DNA of 64,000 nucleotides from Sorex araneus. Lineage: Eukaryota > Chordata > Mammalia > Eulipotyphla > Soricidae. Under the pieces are notes generated by a model that was not told where the DNA came from, did no database searches, and worked only from the letters and a program-made list of their open reading frames with translations. Made by a program: the position numbers and the translations under genes. Positions 29,825 through 41,382 of the stretch are shown here, piece after piece; position 1 is the stretch's first letter, and each line of letters starts with the position of its first letter. The stretch covers positions 405,292,503-405,356,502 of the forward strand of contig NC_073302.1 in assembly GCF_027595985.1 (NCBI RefSeq), read 5' to 3'.

Positions 29825-29942
29825 CAAGCAGGGATCTCTTATTAAGTGAGAACGAGTTCTTGCAGAACAGATTTTTGAGCAATCATGCTAGGTGGTTCAG
29901 AGTTCTCTTGGAAGCGCTGTTCGCTCAAATGTTTGTTTGTTT

Positions 29943-30090
29943 GTTTTTGTTGTTTTTTGTTTTACTTTTTGTGGCACACTTGGTGATTCATAGGGGTAAC
30001 TCCTGGCTCTGCACTCAGGAATTATTCCTGGCTGTGCTCAGGCCGCGTGCAAGGCAAACGCCCTGCCCACTGTACTGTTGCTTCAGCCCC
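29943..30090 (-). mobile_element. SINE-A with B-box deletion
   Basis: The body joins the head at GTGCTCAGGCCGCGTGCAAG, so the CCATATGGGATGCTGG block and the B box are missing. GCTCAAATGT and GCTCAAACGT flank it. Confidence 0.85.
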
Positions 30091-30099
30091 GCTCAAACG

Positions 30100-30600
30100 T
30101 CTTTGCAGGGAAATTTATTGTAGACATTGTTAGCCTTGGAGTCAGCGCTGCTAACTGTACTTGTCGACAGTTCATCTTGGCTCCAGTTTCGCAACTCCCA
30201 GCATGGAGCTTCCCGCATGGTGGGCTCCAAGTGGCTGGCTTCCTCCTCTCATCACACAGAAAGGCATCAGTGACAATGCAGAAGGTGACCAGTTGTGGTA
30301 CTCAGTGCTCCTTTTGGGAGGGGAGGAGGAGTACCAGCACTTTCTACTTGGTTTCTCTGCCTTTTCTCCTAAAACCCAGATACTGGAGCTCTAAAGCAGT
30401 GGATTTCTAGCTGAATCTCCAGTCTTTTTTTAAAAGTTCTCCATTCTGTTGGGGTTTTTGGGGTGAGCACTGAGGGGGTGGGTGAGTAGTAGTGATATTT
30501 GGTTTGTGTTTCATGTTAGCATAGATTGATATTTTCACTCTTCTCTTCCTCCCCCCTCTCTCCATTTTTAATGTTCTGTGTTGTTGCAGTGGCAGGGTGT
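30100..30600. other. Upstream of SYPL1, nothing recognised
   Basis: Unique-looking sequence with no exon or repeat that I can name. Confidence 0.5.
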
Positions 30601-30619
30601 GGTACCCTTGGGCTGCTCT

Positions 30620-30815
30620 CACACTTGGTTAGGATGCCAGCACACATTGTGGTTGCAGTGCTCACAAGGGTTGGACATTTGGCTGCAACTCACCAGAGAT
30701 GGGACACCATGTTGCAGGAGAAGGAATCACAAACTGAGGGGTTATGGCAGAGAATCAGGTCATCAGGCTTTCGAAGCTGGTGCTCTATCACTGAGCTATC
30801 TCAAGCTCTCAGGTC
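30620..30815 (-). mobile_element. SINE-C, tRNA-Ala-like element
   Basis: On the minus strand the head reads GAGATAGCTCAGTGATAGAG followed by CACCAGC and a TCGAAAGCC B-box-like segment, the tRNA-Ala pattern. The rest is unassigned. Confidence 0.45.
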
Positions 30816-30906
30816 ACTCCGAATGCTCTCTCCGAAGGTGCTGTGCATTGATAGACCAGAATCATATTCACGTTGCAATTTTATTCACTTAAAAAAATCT
30901 AAACTA

Positions 30907-31160
30907 GGGTCAGGAGATAGTATGGTAGTTAGAGCCCATGCCTAGCATGGGTCCAATCCAATTTCCAGTCCCAGCATCGTGTGGTCCTCCCCATGCCTCA
31001 CTGGGTGCAGCCCTGGAGGTCCCAGAACACTCCAGGGTGGCCTCCAGTGTCCCTGGCACCATAGGGCTTCAGCAACCTCACATCCTTGGGCTTTTCTATT
31101 GAACCAACGCGGTTGGCTAAGAAATGCTGGTGGAGCCCGGGACTTCCTAAGCACCCCCGC
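30907..31160 (+). mobile_element. SINE-A-related long element
   Basis: The head GGTCAGGAGATAGTATGGTA and CCCAGCATCGTGTGGTCCTC are SINE-A-like. The rest (31010-31160) is GC-rich and not part of the usual body, so it may be a divergent subfamily or a second element. Confidence 0.45.
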
Positions 31161-32177
31161 CAAAAATTTGAAATATACTGATGCTCAGCAATCTAGGTTG
31201 GGATTTCCCGCCCCCCTTTCATTTTTTAAAAGATCTTTGAAATTAGGTTTCTCAACTTCTAAGAAGCTTGATTTTCTGTTGCCTTTCTTCCGCATGCCCT
31301 TACTCCTCTCCTGTTTCTTATTCAGACCCTTTAGTTGAAGGTTCGGTTATTGTTTAGTGCAAGAGTCAAAATCCTTGAACGCTTTAAGAATTTCTCTTCC
31401 CGAGACATATATCTCTAGTGTTTAACTTGGGGTGAGCAGAAGACTAGAATCTGATCACTTTGTCAGAACTCATTCGCCGGCTCTGCCTGGAGGAGCCAAG
31501 CAGAGGTGAGGTGCTGCAGCCACAAATAGCCCAGCTCTGTTGCTGTCAGTCAGCTGAGCCCGGGCCGCACCTGCCTCTCTGTGAAGAAGCTGGCGGCGGC
31601 TGGCAGAGCAAGTGGGATCTGATGAGCAGCCAAAGAGCTGTGCACTTTTCAAATCCTCAAAAACAAGAGTGTTTAGAGAGTGGCTGTGCATGGATGGTGC
31701 ACTTGTCCAAAATCTGAGAAGAACATTCAGGTGATTGTTTCACCTTGGCTACAACACTGGTCATTTTCTGATTTGTTCTTCAAGTCTGAAGAGGAGACAG
31801 AGGTTCTGTGTACAGCCTGTTCCATTCTTAACCAGGGCTGTTACGATTTTGTCATGCAAAATCGTCCTGACTATCAGAGGTAGTAGTATTGAGTCCTATT
31901 GTGCCAAACCATGATTAAGTAATTTACATAATTTACCAGTGTTTTACTTTCTCTTTCCTGTTTGTACAAGATGTGCCAGGTTATGATACTTGGGATTTAG
32001 GAATGTGCAAAAGGCCAGAGGTCAGAAGAAAGTTGTATCGGGAAATCATGTCATTGGCTAACTATAACATACTGTATTTCTCAATAGTAATACAAAGTTC
32101 TGGTCATTTATTTGGGAATATGAGACTTTGTAACTCAGTCTGAACTAATATATTTTTCCTGAAAAGATATTGTTTGA
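31161..32177. other. Upstream of SYPL1, no gene recognised
   Basis: Mostly unique sequence. 31450-31880 is balanced in composition without repeat motifs and could be conserved non-coding DNA. No exon structure is visible. Confidence 0.4.
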
Positions 32178-32364
32178 GGAACTGGAGCAATAACACAGAG
32201 GGTAAGGCGTTTGCCTTGCATGCAGCCGACCTGGGTTTTATTCCCAGCATCCCTTATGGTCCCCCAAGCACCGCCAGAGTAATTCCTGAGTGCAGAGCCA
32301 GAGGTAACCCCTGTGCATTGCCGGGTGTGATCCCCTCCCCCCAAAAAAGCAAAATATAAAAAAA
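32178..32364 (+). mobile_element. SINE-A
   Basis: Full copy with a slightly degraded head and A-rich tail. Confidence 0.85.
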
Positions 32365-32873
32365 AGAGTGTTTGATACCAATAACTACAAAATCTTGATT
32401 TTTTTGCCTGCAACCCAAATGTTTCTTTTTACTGATAAATTCAACAATCATTTAGACAAATCTAAAAACCATTCTGAATTTATTTAAATTGTGTAAGGGA
32501 TGGACTCAATGATTCAAATATATTAATCTCGAGATAATTAAACATATTTTCAAATTTGCTTCACTTTAAAAATTAGATTTACAGGGAAAATACCACGAAA
32601 GCTCCTGTGGACATTCAGCCAGTCCCCTACCCCTAATCCTAACTTCTTCATATTCACTGATACATGTGTCAAAACAAATTCATGTTGACTTCTTGCTATT
32701 AACTGAACTATAGAATTTTTCAAGCTTCCCTGCTTTTCTGCTAATGTCTTTTTCTGCTTCAGTATTCATTCCAGGATACCACATTGAATTTAACGAGGTC
32801 TATTTTTGACCGGGTGTTCAGGGGTGGAGGGAGATGTGGAAGACAGAACCATTTCTATTCTGTTTGAATAGGT

Positions 32874-33130
32874 CACTGTCACTGTCACTGTCATCCCGTT
32901 GCTCATCGATTTGTTCGAGCGGGCACCAGTAACGTCTCTCTCATTGAGAGACTTACTGTTACTGTTTTTGGCATATCCAATACTCCACGGGTAGCTTGCC
33001 AGGCTCTGCCGTGCGGGCGCAATACTCTAGTAGCTTGTCGGGCTCTCCGAGAGGGGCGGCGGAATTGAACACAGGTCAGCCACATGAAAGGCGAATGCCC
33101 TATCGCTGTGCTATTGCTCCAGCCCCTGTG
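32874..33130 (-). mobile_element. SINE-B with ACAGTG tail
   Basis: Full reverse copy. On its own strand it ends GATGACAGTGACAGTGACAG, then the flank. GAATAGGT at 32866-32873 and 33131-33138 is the likely TSD. Confidence 0.88.
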
Positions 33131-33167
33131 GAATAGGTAATAGAATATATGAAAGGGATTTGGTCTT

Positions 33168-33222
33168 GTACAAATGATCCTGCGGCAAATGATCCAGACA
33201 AATGATCCAGACAAATGATCCA
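33168..33222. repeat. Short tandem repeat around CAAATGATCC
   Basis: CAAATGATCC occurs four times at 14-bp spacing (CAAATGATCCAGA units). It directly follows the SINE-B. Confidence 0.85.
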
Positions 33223-33483
33223 ACCCTCTGTGCTCTGTGGTTGCTGCCTGGGCATAGGGACCTGCCTCAGCTCCCTTCAGTCTTGGGTGCTTCCAGAGTT
33301 ATGGCTGTGACCCACTGATGCCTGGAGGTGAGGGGCATGCCTGGAACCTGGCGTCGGCTCCACAACTGTGTGCCCACCACTCACTGCTCCTCATTTCTGG
33401 AGCATGAGGGAGCCCCCTCCCCGCTCTTTTGGACTCCTTTAGAGCTGTGGTGCAAGTCAGTGGTTGAGTAGGGCTCGGGGACC

Positions 33484-33603
33484 AGGGATCTGGCTCAGCT
33501 GGTAGAGCAGGTGCATTGCAGTGTGACGCCCTGGGATTGCTCTCTGGCACCACACGTACTCCTGAACACCACGTGGGGTGTCACCCACTACAAGAGGGCC
33601 CAC
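33484..33603 (+). mobile_element. SINE-C, tRNA-Ala-like element
   Basis: AGGGATCTGGCTCAGCTGGT, then GGGATTGCTCTCTGG, with a body ending GGGTGTCACCCACTAC. Head similar to the 21507 copy. Confidence 0.5.
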
Positions 33604-33627
33604 AGCAGCTACACCAATAAAAACAAG

Positions 33628-33780
33628 ACTGGGTTATCAGACGCTTGGGTTTTAAACCCTGCCTTTACTTTGTGACCTTCAACAAGGAGGCTAACCTTCC
33701 TAAGATTCCATGTTCTCATTTCCATTTGCAGAAAGGAAACAGGAGTTGTAGTGACATTTACATTTTCTTATCTTCAAAGA
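33628..33780 (+). mobile_element. MIR element
   Basis: CTTGGGTTTTAAACCCTGCC, TTTGTGACCTTCAACAAGG and GTTCTCATTTCCATTTGCAG follow the MIR order. Confidence 0.65.
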
Positions 33781-34568
33781 TCAAAGACAAGAGTACCCTT
33801 ACGGCACAAAGTTAGCGTTTAGTTAATGTTACCTGTTTGTTCTGCGGAGCTCCAAACCATAGGAGCTTCAAATGTCTATGAAAGACTAATCTGGTGATAA
33901 AAAGGGAAACATAAAAGAGAAAGAAACTAGGCAATAGATTTCTAGAAAGCAGCAAAAATGTAATTTTTCCTTGCAGAAATCCTGAGGACAAAGGTCACAC
34001 TAATCTCTTCTGTATGGGTCCAATTTAATCCATTTGTGGTTTTAGTGATCATAATCCTCATGACCATTTTAAGCTTATCTACATTTAAGTAATGAATAAA
34101 CTGGGAACATGCTCTAATTTGTAGAGGTTATTTTTATAACAATAATCACAAATACTGTAATTTGATTTCTAAGGGAAAAAAGGCAGTTTGTATAATGTTT
34201 GACATTTTTCAAAGACCTTTCAGAATCTTTTGATCTTTCTTTCTTTCTCTCTCTCTTTTGACGTGACCCTTGATTTCAGGGAGGGAGTAGGAATAATGAT
34301 CCCAATTATTTGCTGAGAGGGAAGCTCAGAGGGAAGAAAGCATGTGAGCAAAGCTTCCCAGAAGAACCTGAGTCAGCTTGAGAAATGTGAAGGGGGTTCC
34401 TCCAGCAGATGAGGGTCCGCAGCAGAAGCACAGAAGACAGCAGGGCATGGTAAGAGAGAAGAGGAGAGTGTTCTATGAAACCAAAGGCTCGGATAGGTCT
34501 GAGGCTTTGGGTAAAGAAGACAGACTGGAGACTGGGCCTCAGATGCTACTCTAGGAGTTTGGGCTTTC
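33781..34568. other. Intergenic, nothing recognised
   Basis: No repeat motif or exon that I can name. A short CTTT/CTCT run lies at 34238-34258. Confidence 0.5.
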
Positions 34569-34584
34569 TTATTTTACAAAGCAG

Positions 34585-34795
34585 AGCGATAGCACAGCGG
34601 GTAGGGCGTTTGCCTTGAACGCCACCGACCCGGGTTCGATTCCTCCGCCCTCTCTGAGAGTTCGGCAAGCTACTGAGAGTATCTCGCCCACACGGCAGAG
34701 CCTGGCATGCTACCCGTGGCATACTCGATATACCAAAAACTGGTGCCCACTCTAGCAAATCGATGAGCATCGGGATGACAGTGATACAGTGACAG
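34585..34795 (+). mobile_element. SINE-B with 16-bp TSD and internal deletion
   Basis: The 5' end lacks the first bases (starts AGCGATAGCACAGCGGG) and the segment with CAGTAACAACAAGTCTCAC is missing. The tail is GATGACAGTGATACAGTGACAG, abutting TTATTCTACAAAGCAG at 34796-34811. The 5' TSD TTATTTTACAAAGCAG is at 34569-34584. Confidence 0.9.
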
Positions 34796-34811
34796 TTATT
34801 CTACAAAGCAG

Positions 34812-35446
34812 CAGTAAGTTGCTTTGAGGTGTAGGAGGGTAACAATGAGATTTCAGGTTAGGAAGATCACTCTGGCACTGTAGAAGCTGGGAAGATTTTA
34901 AAACAGATAGCCAATATTTTCTATATTTATGTGTCATAGAAGCGTAGGTTCCAGATATGGTGACAATAGGCAAGAGTAGACAATTGGCATTTAGCAACAC
35001 AGTACCCTTTGTAGCCAAAGCATGAGATTATGAAGCAAAAGTCAGTGAGTCCTGACTTGGCTTCACCAGGTCTACAGACTATCCCAGATCACTCTTATTT
35101 AAGTTTCTATTAGGCTTCACTTCTGTGTAATGAGAATGCTTGGCACCAATTTGACCTGTGTTCATTAATGTCCACAAACTGCATCCGACAATAAATCAGT
35201 TTGGGGGAGTAAGGACAAATCTGAATATATTGGAGACTGGTACCTCAGAAAACAAGTGGGATGGAGGGTTTAGCAGCTTTTAAGAAAACAGGGTGCATAT
35301 GGAAACTGTAGGACTTGATTTGTTTGAGCTGCCTGGATTGCAAGTAAAGGTTTGAAGAACATCTCCGTTTTATGAACTCCCTGGAAGGCAGAGTGCTCCA
35401 CAAAAGATTTATGTAGAGATTTCAAGTTTAATATGGTATTATAACC

Positions 35447-35448
<2 letters not shown>
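34812..35448. other. Intergenic, nothing recognised
   Basis: Unique-looking sequence without named features. Confidence 0.5.

Positions 35449-35540
<92 letters not shown>
35449..35540. repeat. (CA)n(CT)n compound microsatellite
   Basis: About 24 CA units running directly into about 21 CT units. Confidence 0.97.
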
Positions 35541-35541
<1 letters not shown>

Positions 35542-35753
35542 GAATCTTTATGGCTGAATTGTTTATTCTATATCCAAGCATAGAAAACTGACTTCCTGCA
35601 GGGAAAGAACAGGCTGTGATAGAGCCGGGACAGTGAGCTGAGCGGATGAAGGGCTTTGTTTCTGGTTTGCTGGGCAGAATTGCCTGAGGATCCAAACTTC
35701 CTGCATGTAGCTTAAGAAACACAATGTTTCCTGTATCTAGTATAATAAACACG

Positions 35754-35819
35754 GTAGCCCTGCCCTGCCCATCTTGGCCTTGCAGAGTAGCCCTGCCCTG
35801 CCCATATTGGCCTTGCAGA
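35754..35819. repeat. 33-bp direct tandem duplication
   Basis: Two units, one mismatch, each starting GTAGCCCTGCCCTGCCCAT and ending TTGGCCTTGCAGA. Confidence 0.95.
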
Positions 35820-35949
35820 TTTTGTGTTAGAACAAGTATTTACAGATACTTGATTAAGAGGAAACGAATCTCCCAGATGTCCATCCCACTTATACAGTTC
35901 AATTTTTGTTTTGCTTTTGTTTGATTTTTTTTTTAAATTTGTTTGCAGC

Positions 35950-36016
35950 GACAGGCTAGAACCCAGGGCTTCACATATGCAAGACATGTGCTCCGCTGTA
36001 GAGCCAGCTCCTCAGT
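35950..36016 (-). mobile_element. SINE-C-like fragment
   Basis: On the minus strand it reads GAGCTGGCTCTACAGCGGAG, then CCCTGGGTTCTAGCC, a weak tRNA-Ala-like head. Confidence 0.35.
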
Positions 36017-36363
36017 CAGATGTCTGCTTTAAATGAGAGCCAGTCACATGCACAGAAAGTCTGTTATCTTTTGACAGCAAAAATAATTTCTCTAGCCTAG
36101 AAAAGAGGACTGATTTTCAATCCTCTAGGAAGAAGGGAGTCAAGAAATACCTAAGAAGAAGCTGACCGGAAAATCCCCAAGGAAATGAAAGCAATGAAAG
36201 TTTGTTACAACTTCTCTAGAAGGTAAAAGAAAGTTTTTATTAGTAGCCTAGTTAATTGGTTCTTTTGGAGAATCTTTTGTATCATTATTTGCATCATAAA
36301 CCTTGTCTTTTTTAAAAAAAACATATCAGAGGTTTGTAGCTTTTTAAAAATTTTATTTGTTTT

Positions 36364-36541
36364 GGGGCTGAAGCAATAGCACAATGGGTAGGGCGTTTGT
36401 CTTGCACTCGGTCAACCCCGGTTCAATTCCCAGCATCCCATATGGTCCCCTGAGCACCGCTAGGAGTTAATTCCTGAGTGCATGAGCCAGGAGTAACCTC
36501 TGTGCATCGCTGGGTGTGACCTCAAAAAAAGCCAAAAAAAA
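36364..36541 (+). mobile_element. SINE-A
   Basis: Near-complete head and body with A tail. TATTTGTTTT on both sides is the likely TSD. Confidence 0.88.
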
Positions 36542-36587
36542 ATGTATTTGTTTTTAATTTTTTTTTATAGTTTCCATCCATCCCATT

Positions 36588-36766
36588 CTTTTTGTTTTGT
36601 TTTTTGGATGAGGGCAACATCCTGAGTTGCTGAGGGCTTATTCCCGGCTCTGCACTTGAGGATCACCCTTGGTGGAGCTGCGGATCATATACGTGGTGCT
36701 GGGGATCTAAGCTGGATGGGTCCTGCACAAGGCAAGTGCCCTCCCCACTGTACTCTCACTCCAACC
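36588..36766 (-). mobile_element. SINE-A, older copy
   Basis: T-rich start, CTTATTCCCGGCTCTGCACT, and end CTCACTCCAACCC. Confidence 0.78.
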
Positions 36767-36769
36767 CAC

Positions 36770-38412
36770 CCACTCTTTTAAATACAGTAATCAATTTGTA
36801 ATTGCCTTTCAAAGTTTATTTAATTGGTCTTTGCACCTTCAAACTAATTATTCATGCTACTTACCTTGCAGAAAAAATCTTTCTCCCTGTTTGCTTGTTT
36901 CTCTCATTAAAAAAAAAACTTTTGTTATTTCTAGCAGGACCTAATGATGAGAGGTCTAAGAATTTATTAACTTTGACTGTGTTATCAAGGCATAATCCTG
37001 AGAGAATGAGAAATGCCTCAACCTCTCCAATATTCATCCAGGGATAGATCCATTCACCCATCTATCACGCTGTCACATGAATCTTAAAATCCCATCTTAA
37101 TTCATTAGTACATAATACATGACTGAGAGTATCAGCTTTATCATTTGAAATACATTCCCACAGATGAATTACTGCCTTCAGGGGTTTATTGCACCCTAAC
37201 CACCTTAAGGAAGCTTATCTGATGATCATTTTTATCCTGGCCACGAGAAAAAAAACAAGAGTCTAAATGGGAAGGTAGGGAAGAAAAGAGATAAATCTGG
37301 AGCACTGTCATACAAGGACAAGTAAAATGAAAAACTCTAGGCTGCCACAAAAGTTACTACAAGAATTAAAAAGTGAGACAGTGGGAGCTGGAGAGAGATG
37401 GAGGGGATAGTAGGAACCAGAACTCAAGAAAACTTGGATTCCTACACCAGTTCACTTGGGAAGACTGAATTTTCTTAGCATGTTTAATTTCTCAACAGTT
37501 ACCCATTATTTGAGAAGATAGATCTAAAGGCACTCTTTTTCATATTTATTGATAAGCCATGTGAGCCATGATAAGAATTAATCATGCAGGGTAGAACAAG
37601 GTATTCTTGTCCTTAAAGAAGAGAGACAGAAACAAAAGAGAAACACACTTGTGGTTCCTTTTCTTTGTTCCTCATTCCCTTCTCTCTCCTGATGTTTTAG
37701 TGATGGGGCATGGTGACTGGTACTCCCACACTTAGTTGTATCTGCTAGGGATGCTTCCCAGGGCCTTGTTCCCTACATTCCTTGCCCTTGTGCTCCTGGG
37801 GCATTGTACCTACTTAGTGGTGGCACTGTGCATGTTCTAGTTGTAGAGCTCACAAAGGGTCACTGTGATGCTCACATAAGTGCGTCCTAGGGGCTCTTGC
37901 ACCTGCTGTATTGCTACTCATCTTTTTCAGTTGTTGTGCAACCAGAAAGCACGGGCTGGGATGGAGATGACAGGTGGAACTGCCAGGATCGCACTCAGCA
38001 CAGGCAGTAGCTTCTGTGATCCCACACCAGCTTTGTGATCATAAGGCAGATGCCTGAGCACTGAGCCAGTATCAGAGTCCTGAAACTCTCTTCTCAAGCT
38101 TGTGATGCAATGAAAAAAGAAAGCACACACTTCTAATTGTTGTTGTTGTTGTTGTTATTGTTGTTATGTTCTCTATAGTTGGACTCCCCTGCAACACCGC
38201 TGGTGAAGGAGAAACCTGTCAGCAGTGACTGGAGTCTCTGTCATCTACATGTGTGAATGAGTGCTCCTCACTTAGGGCTGCAGAGATGCACACCTGACTC
38301 TCTCAGGACCCTTTGAGATTCTGTCAGCATTTTAAACGTTGAAGGGCTCCTCAGAGCCGACTTTGTGAGGTGAGATTAGTTGCTGCCCATGTGGTTTGAT
38401 TTTAGTACTAAC
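36770..38412. other. Intergenic, no gene recognised
   Basis: Unique-looking DNA. 37720-38070 has SINE-C-like features (GAGCACTGAGCCAGTATC) but no convincing head. A (GTT)n run lies at 38138-38167. Confidence 0.45.
38138..38167. repeat. (GTT)n microsatellite
   Basis: About nine GTT units with one ATT. Confidence 0.95.
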
Positions 38413-38550
38413 CTTTTTTTAAATTGAATTACAGTGAGATGCAGAGTTACAAAGTTATTCATGATTGGGTTTCAGTCATATAATGTTCCAACTCCCATCC
38501 TACCACCAATGTAGTTTTCCTCTCCCCCCCTCCTCTGTATGGCAGGCAAT

Positions 38551-38588
<38 letters not shown>

Positions 38589-38745
38589 TCTCTCTGTTTC
38601 TCTCTCTCTGCATTATGGCTTGCAATACAGATACTGAAAAGTTATCATGTATGACCCTTTACCTACTTTCAATAGTCAGTTCTTTTTCAGAGTGATTATC
38701 TCCAACTATTATTGTCATACTGGTCCCTTCTCTAGCCTAACTCTA
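38413..38745 (-). mobile_element. L1 3' end with internal (CT)n
   Basis: T-rich start, AAATTGAATTACAGTGAGAT, TTCATGATTGGGTTTCAGTC, a CT microsatellite (38550-38609), then TTGCAATACAGATACTGAAA. On its own strand the microsatellite lies inside the 3' UTR. Confidence 0.78.
38550..38609. repeat. (CT)n microsatellite inside an L1 3' UTR
   Basis: About 30 CT units with two interruptions. Confidence 0.97.
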
Positions 38746-39671
38746 TCAGTCAGTTCATTAATGTTAATACCAGCCTTTTGTGTTATCCCCGCCCCTGTCA
38801 CAGAGCTCCTCCTCCAGATGCCTTTTCAGAATTCCAGGCAGATGATTTGAATAGCCTAAGGAAAAGAAACAGAAAGGCAATTAGTCCTAGAACTGCTGGT
38901 GACAAGGAGGTGTCCAAGGAGTATACTCAGAGACCCAGGGGGATAAAATCTCACACACAACACACACACACACAAAAAAAAAAAACTGCCAGAAAATGTT
39001 TTAATGTTTCAGGTAGGAAAGTCAGCTCACAAGAGTCCGAGATAAGAAAACCCAAGTAAGTAGCCTCCAAGAGAGCAGAATTAATTCCTAGAATTAACTT
39101 GAAGTAGAACGTGAAGAGTGACTTGATATCTCTGCTTGCCCAGTTATCAACTCCTCCAATACATTCTTTTCTGCATTTAGTTACTAGGAAGGAGGAAGCT
39201 GGGAAGGTGATGTGCTATTTTTTTAATATTACAAGAATATAAAATATTATAAAATATCGAAGAACATAGAATTATGCCCTGTTCTCATTGACTAGTAAAA
39301 GGCTTCATACAAAGGCAATGAACCAGTGTGATCAGATAAAACTACTGTCTTCTCAAGTGTTTCAGTGGGTGAACACTTTTATTTCTGCCCAGCATCCTCA
39401 TTGGGGAATATTCCCACTCCGATTGCAAAGGATGGGTCAGCCATCCAGACATAATCCTTCAGAAACAAGGCATCCCCTGGTCACAGCCATCAGTTCATGA
39501 AAGATTACACAATGTAAGTGGGACGCATCACTAGTTTCTGTGGCTATTTCTATGGCTGTCTTGAAAACTACTATCTCTCTGGGCTTCCAGGCTGAAAGTT
39601 CTAGAAGATGGGAAGCACAGGTCCACCTTACTTCCAAGTGGTATTTGTAGTTTTTGTTTGTTTGGTTGATT
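38746..39671. other. Intergenic, nothing recognised
   Basis: A short CA-rich run at 38951-38975 only. Confidence 0.5.
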
Positions 39672-39826
39672 TCTCTGGTTTGTGTGCCAGACCCAGTGAC
39701 ACTCAAGCGCTTACTCCTGTTCTGCACTCTGCAATTACTCCTGGTGATGTTCAGGGGAACAGAAGTGATGCTGGGAGCAAGCCAAATGCCCTATTCATTA
39801 TATTATTGCTCTGCAGCCCCCCACCC
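39672..39826 (-). mobile_element. SINE-A, old copy
   Basis: GTGCCAGACCCAGTGACACT, CTGCAATTACTCCTGGTGAT, with the B-box area deleted. Confidence 0.65.
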
Positions 39827-39905
39827 CCATGGAGTTTTAACTCACAGAAAATGTATCTGACAAGGTGTTTTGTTTGTTTGTTTGTTTGTTTTTGTTTTGT
39901 TTTAG

Positions 39906-40075
39906 TTTTGTTTGGGGACCACATCCAGTAGTGTTCAGGGGTTATTCTTGGCTCTGCATGCAAGAATCACTCCTGGTAGTGCTCAGGGGATCATATGCTA
40001 TACTAGGAATCAAACTGGGTTTGGCTTCTTGCAAGGCAAGACATAAAACCCACTGTTTTATGTCTCTAGACTGAT
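39906..40075 (-). mobile_element. SINE-A within duplication copy 1
   Basis: TTTGGGGACCACATCCAGTA through ATGTCTCTAGACTG. Same diagnostic changes as the copy at 41410. Confidence 0.85.
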
Positions 40076-40181
40076 GAGGGATTTCACAGAGTTGAAAACA
40101 ATCACTATAAGAATATAGATACATGTGTGGTTGCAATAAGAATAATATTTTATAAAGCAAAGGAATTCTGTGGGGGGTTCT

Positions 40182-40341
40182 TATTGTTGTTGCTTGTTTT
40201 GGGATTTGGGGGAACACTCAGCAATTTTTCTTGGCTCTGGGCTCAGGGATCACTCCTGGCAGAGCTTAGAGAATAATGTGGGGTGCTGGGAATTGAAACT
40301 GACTTGGCCACATGCAAAAGCAAACAGCCTACACACTGTGC
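40182..40341 (-). mobile_element. SINE-A, truncated by the duplication edge
   Basis: The reverse copy stops at CACACTGTGC, before the 5' end of the element, exactly where similarity to 41383-41852 ends. Confidence 0.85.
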
Positions 40342-41259
40342 AGAGGCCACCAGTGGAGAGGGAATTGGAAAAGTGAGATTCTTATGCTATAGTCTCTCTT
40401 GGACAAAGCTGAGTACAAGGACAGATCTCTATCAGCTTCTGAGAATGGGGCAATCAGGGCTGTGACTCACTGCAGAACCAGTTGTCCTTGTGAGAAAAGG
40501 CCAGATTCTCCCAGGAAATTTGCCCTCGAAGGGGAGATGATAACACACAACCAGGCAGGGGCTACTTGAAGTTTCTGGCACTTTAAGTAAACTGTGAAGT
40601 GTAGACTTGCCCACTCGCCCAGCAGTCTCCCTGTGCCTCCAGCCCCTGCCCCCTTTACCTGACTCACCAGGAGAAAATGAAGTGGGGAGACTGAGAGAGC
40701 ATCCAGGACCCATATGATTGTCTTCTTGTCTTCTCACACATCAGACTAACATTTAGATACCTGCAGGCAGGGCCATTGTCTCCCACTCCTGGATCGCCAG
40801 GTCAGTCCCTGAAACACAGAGAGCAACTCAAGAACAACTTGAATTAGTCAGAAATGACGTACATGGATGGAGGCCAGGAAATATTCAGCCTGAGAAATTC
40901 ACTGCTTCGGAATAAAGAAGCCTCATAAAAATGCAAATATCCAGAGGAGAGATAGCATGTTTCATAGCAAATCAGCAACAATCATTTTTTTTGGCAACTA
41001 TCAGAACAAGGGGAACTATTAAACTTGGACTTGGGAGCTCCAAAATAGTCTCAGGGTAATAAAACACAAATCTCTGTAATTGATTTGGAAGAGTTGAGCT
41101 CCTAAAATGAAGCATTCTCTTACATCAGATGTAACTGCTCACTTCTGGAGGGGTGGGTCCCAAGGGAAATTAGGACAGATAACCAAAGGGGTCCACCCCA
41201 GCCATACCCATCACACAGGCCCTGGAAACCATATCAGCGGGAAAGTGATTACATGGCTG
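40342..41259. other. Intergenic, nothing recognised
   Basis: No repeat motif or exon that I can name. Confidence 0.5.
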
Positions 41260-41375
41260 GTCCTATATTCATTAACTCTGGGATTTATGCAGCAATTAAA
41301 AGAAATGAACTGTGCTAATTCACAACCATGTGAATATATCTTAGCAAAGAAACAAGGTAGTAAATGAAAAAGGTG
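41260..41375 (+). mobile_element. Possible L1 ORF2 3' fragment
   Basis: TTTATGCAGCAATTAAAAGA followed by ATGAACTG resembles the end of old L1 ORF2 (the codons for a YAAIKRNE-type peptide). Confidence 0.45.
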
Positions 41376-41382
41376 AACACTC

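Larger units (their letters stand above)
39848..40341. repeat. Direct duplication, copy 1 (derived)
   Basis: Aligns by eye along its length with 41383-41852, offset 1535 bp at the left edge. It ends inside a SINE-A, which is therefore cut off. It contains a (TTTG)n run at 39867-39905. Confidence 0.9.

Noticed and set aside
41107-41367. 86-codon frame with QQLKEMNCANSQP
   Set aside because: The later part looks like an old L1 ORF2 end. No intact domain.
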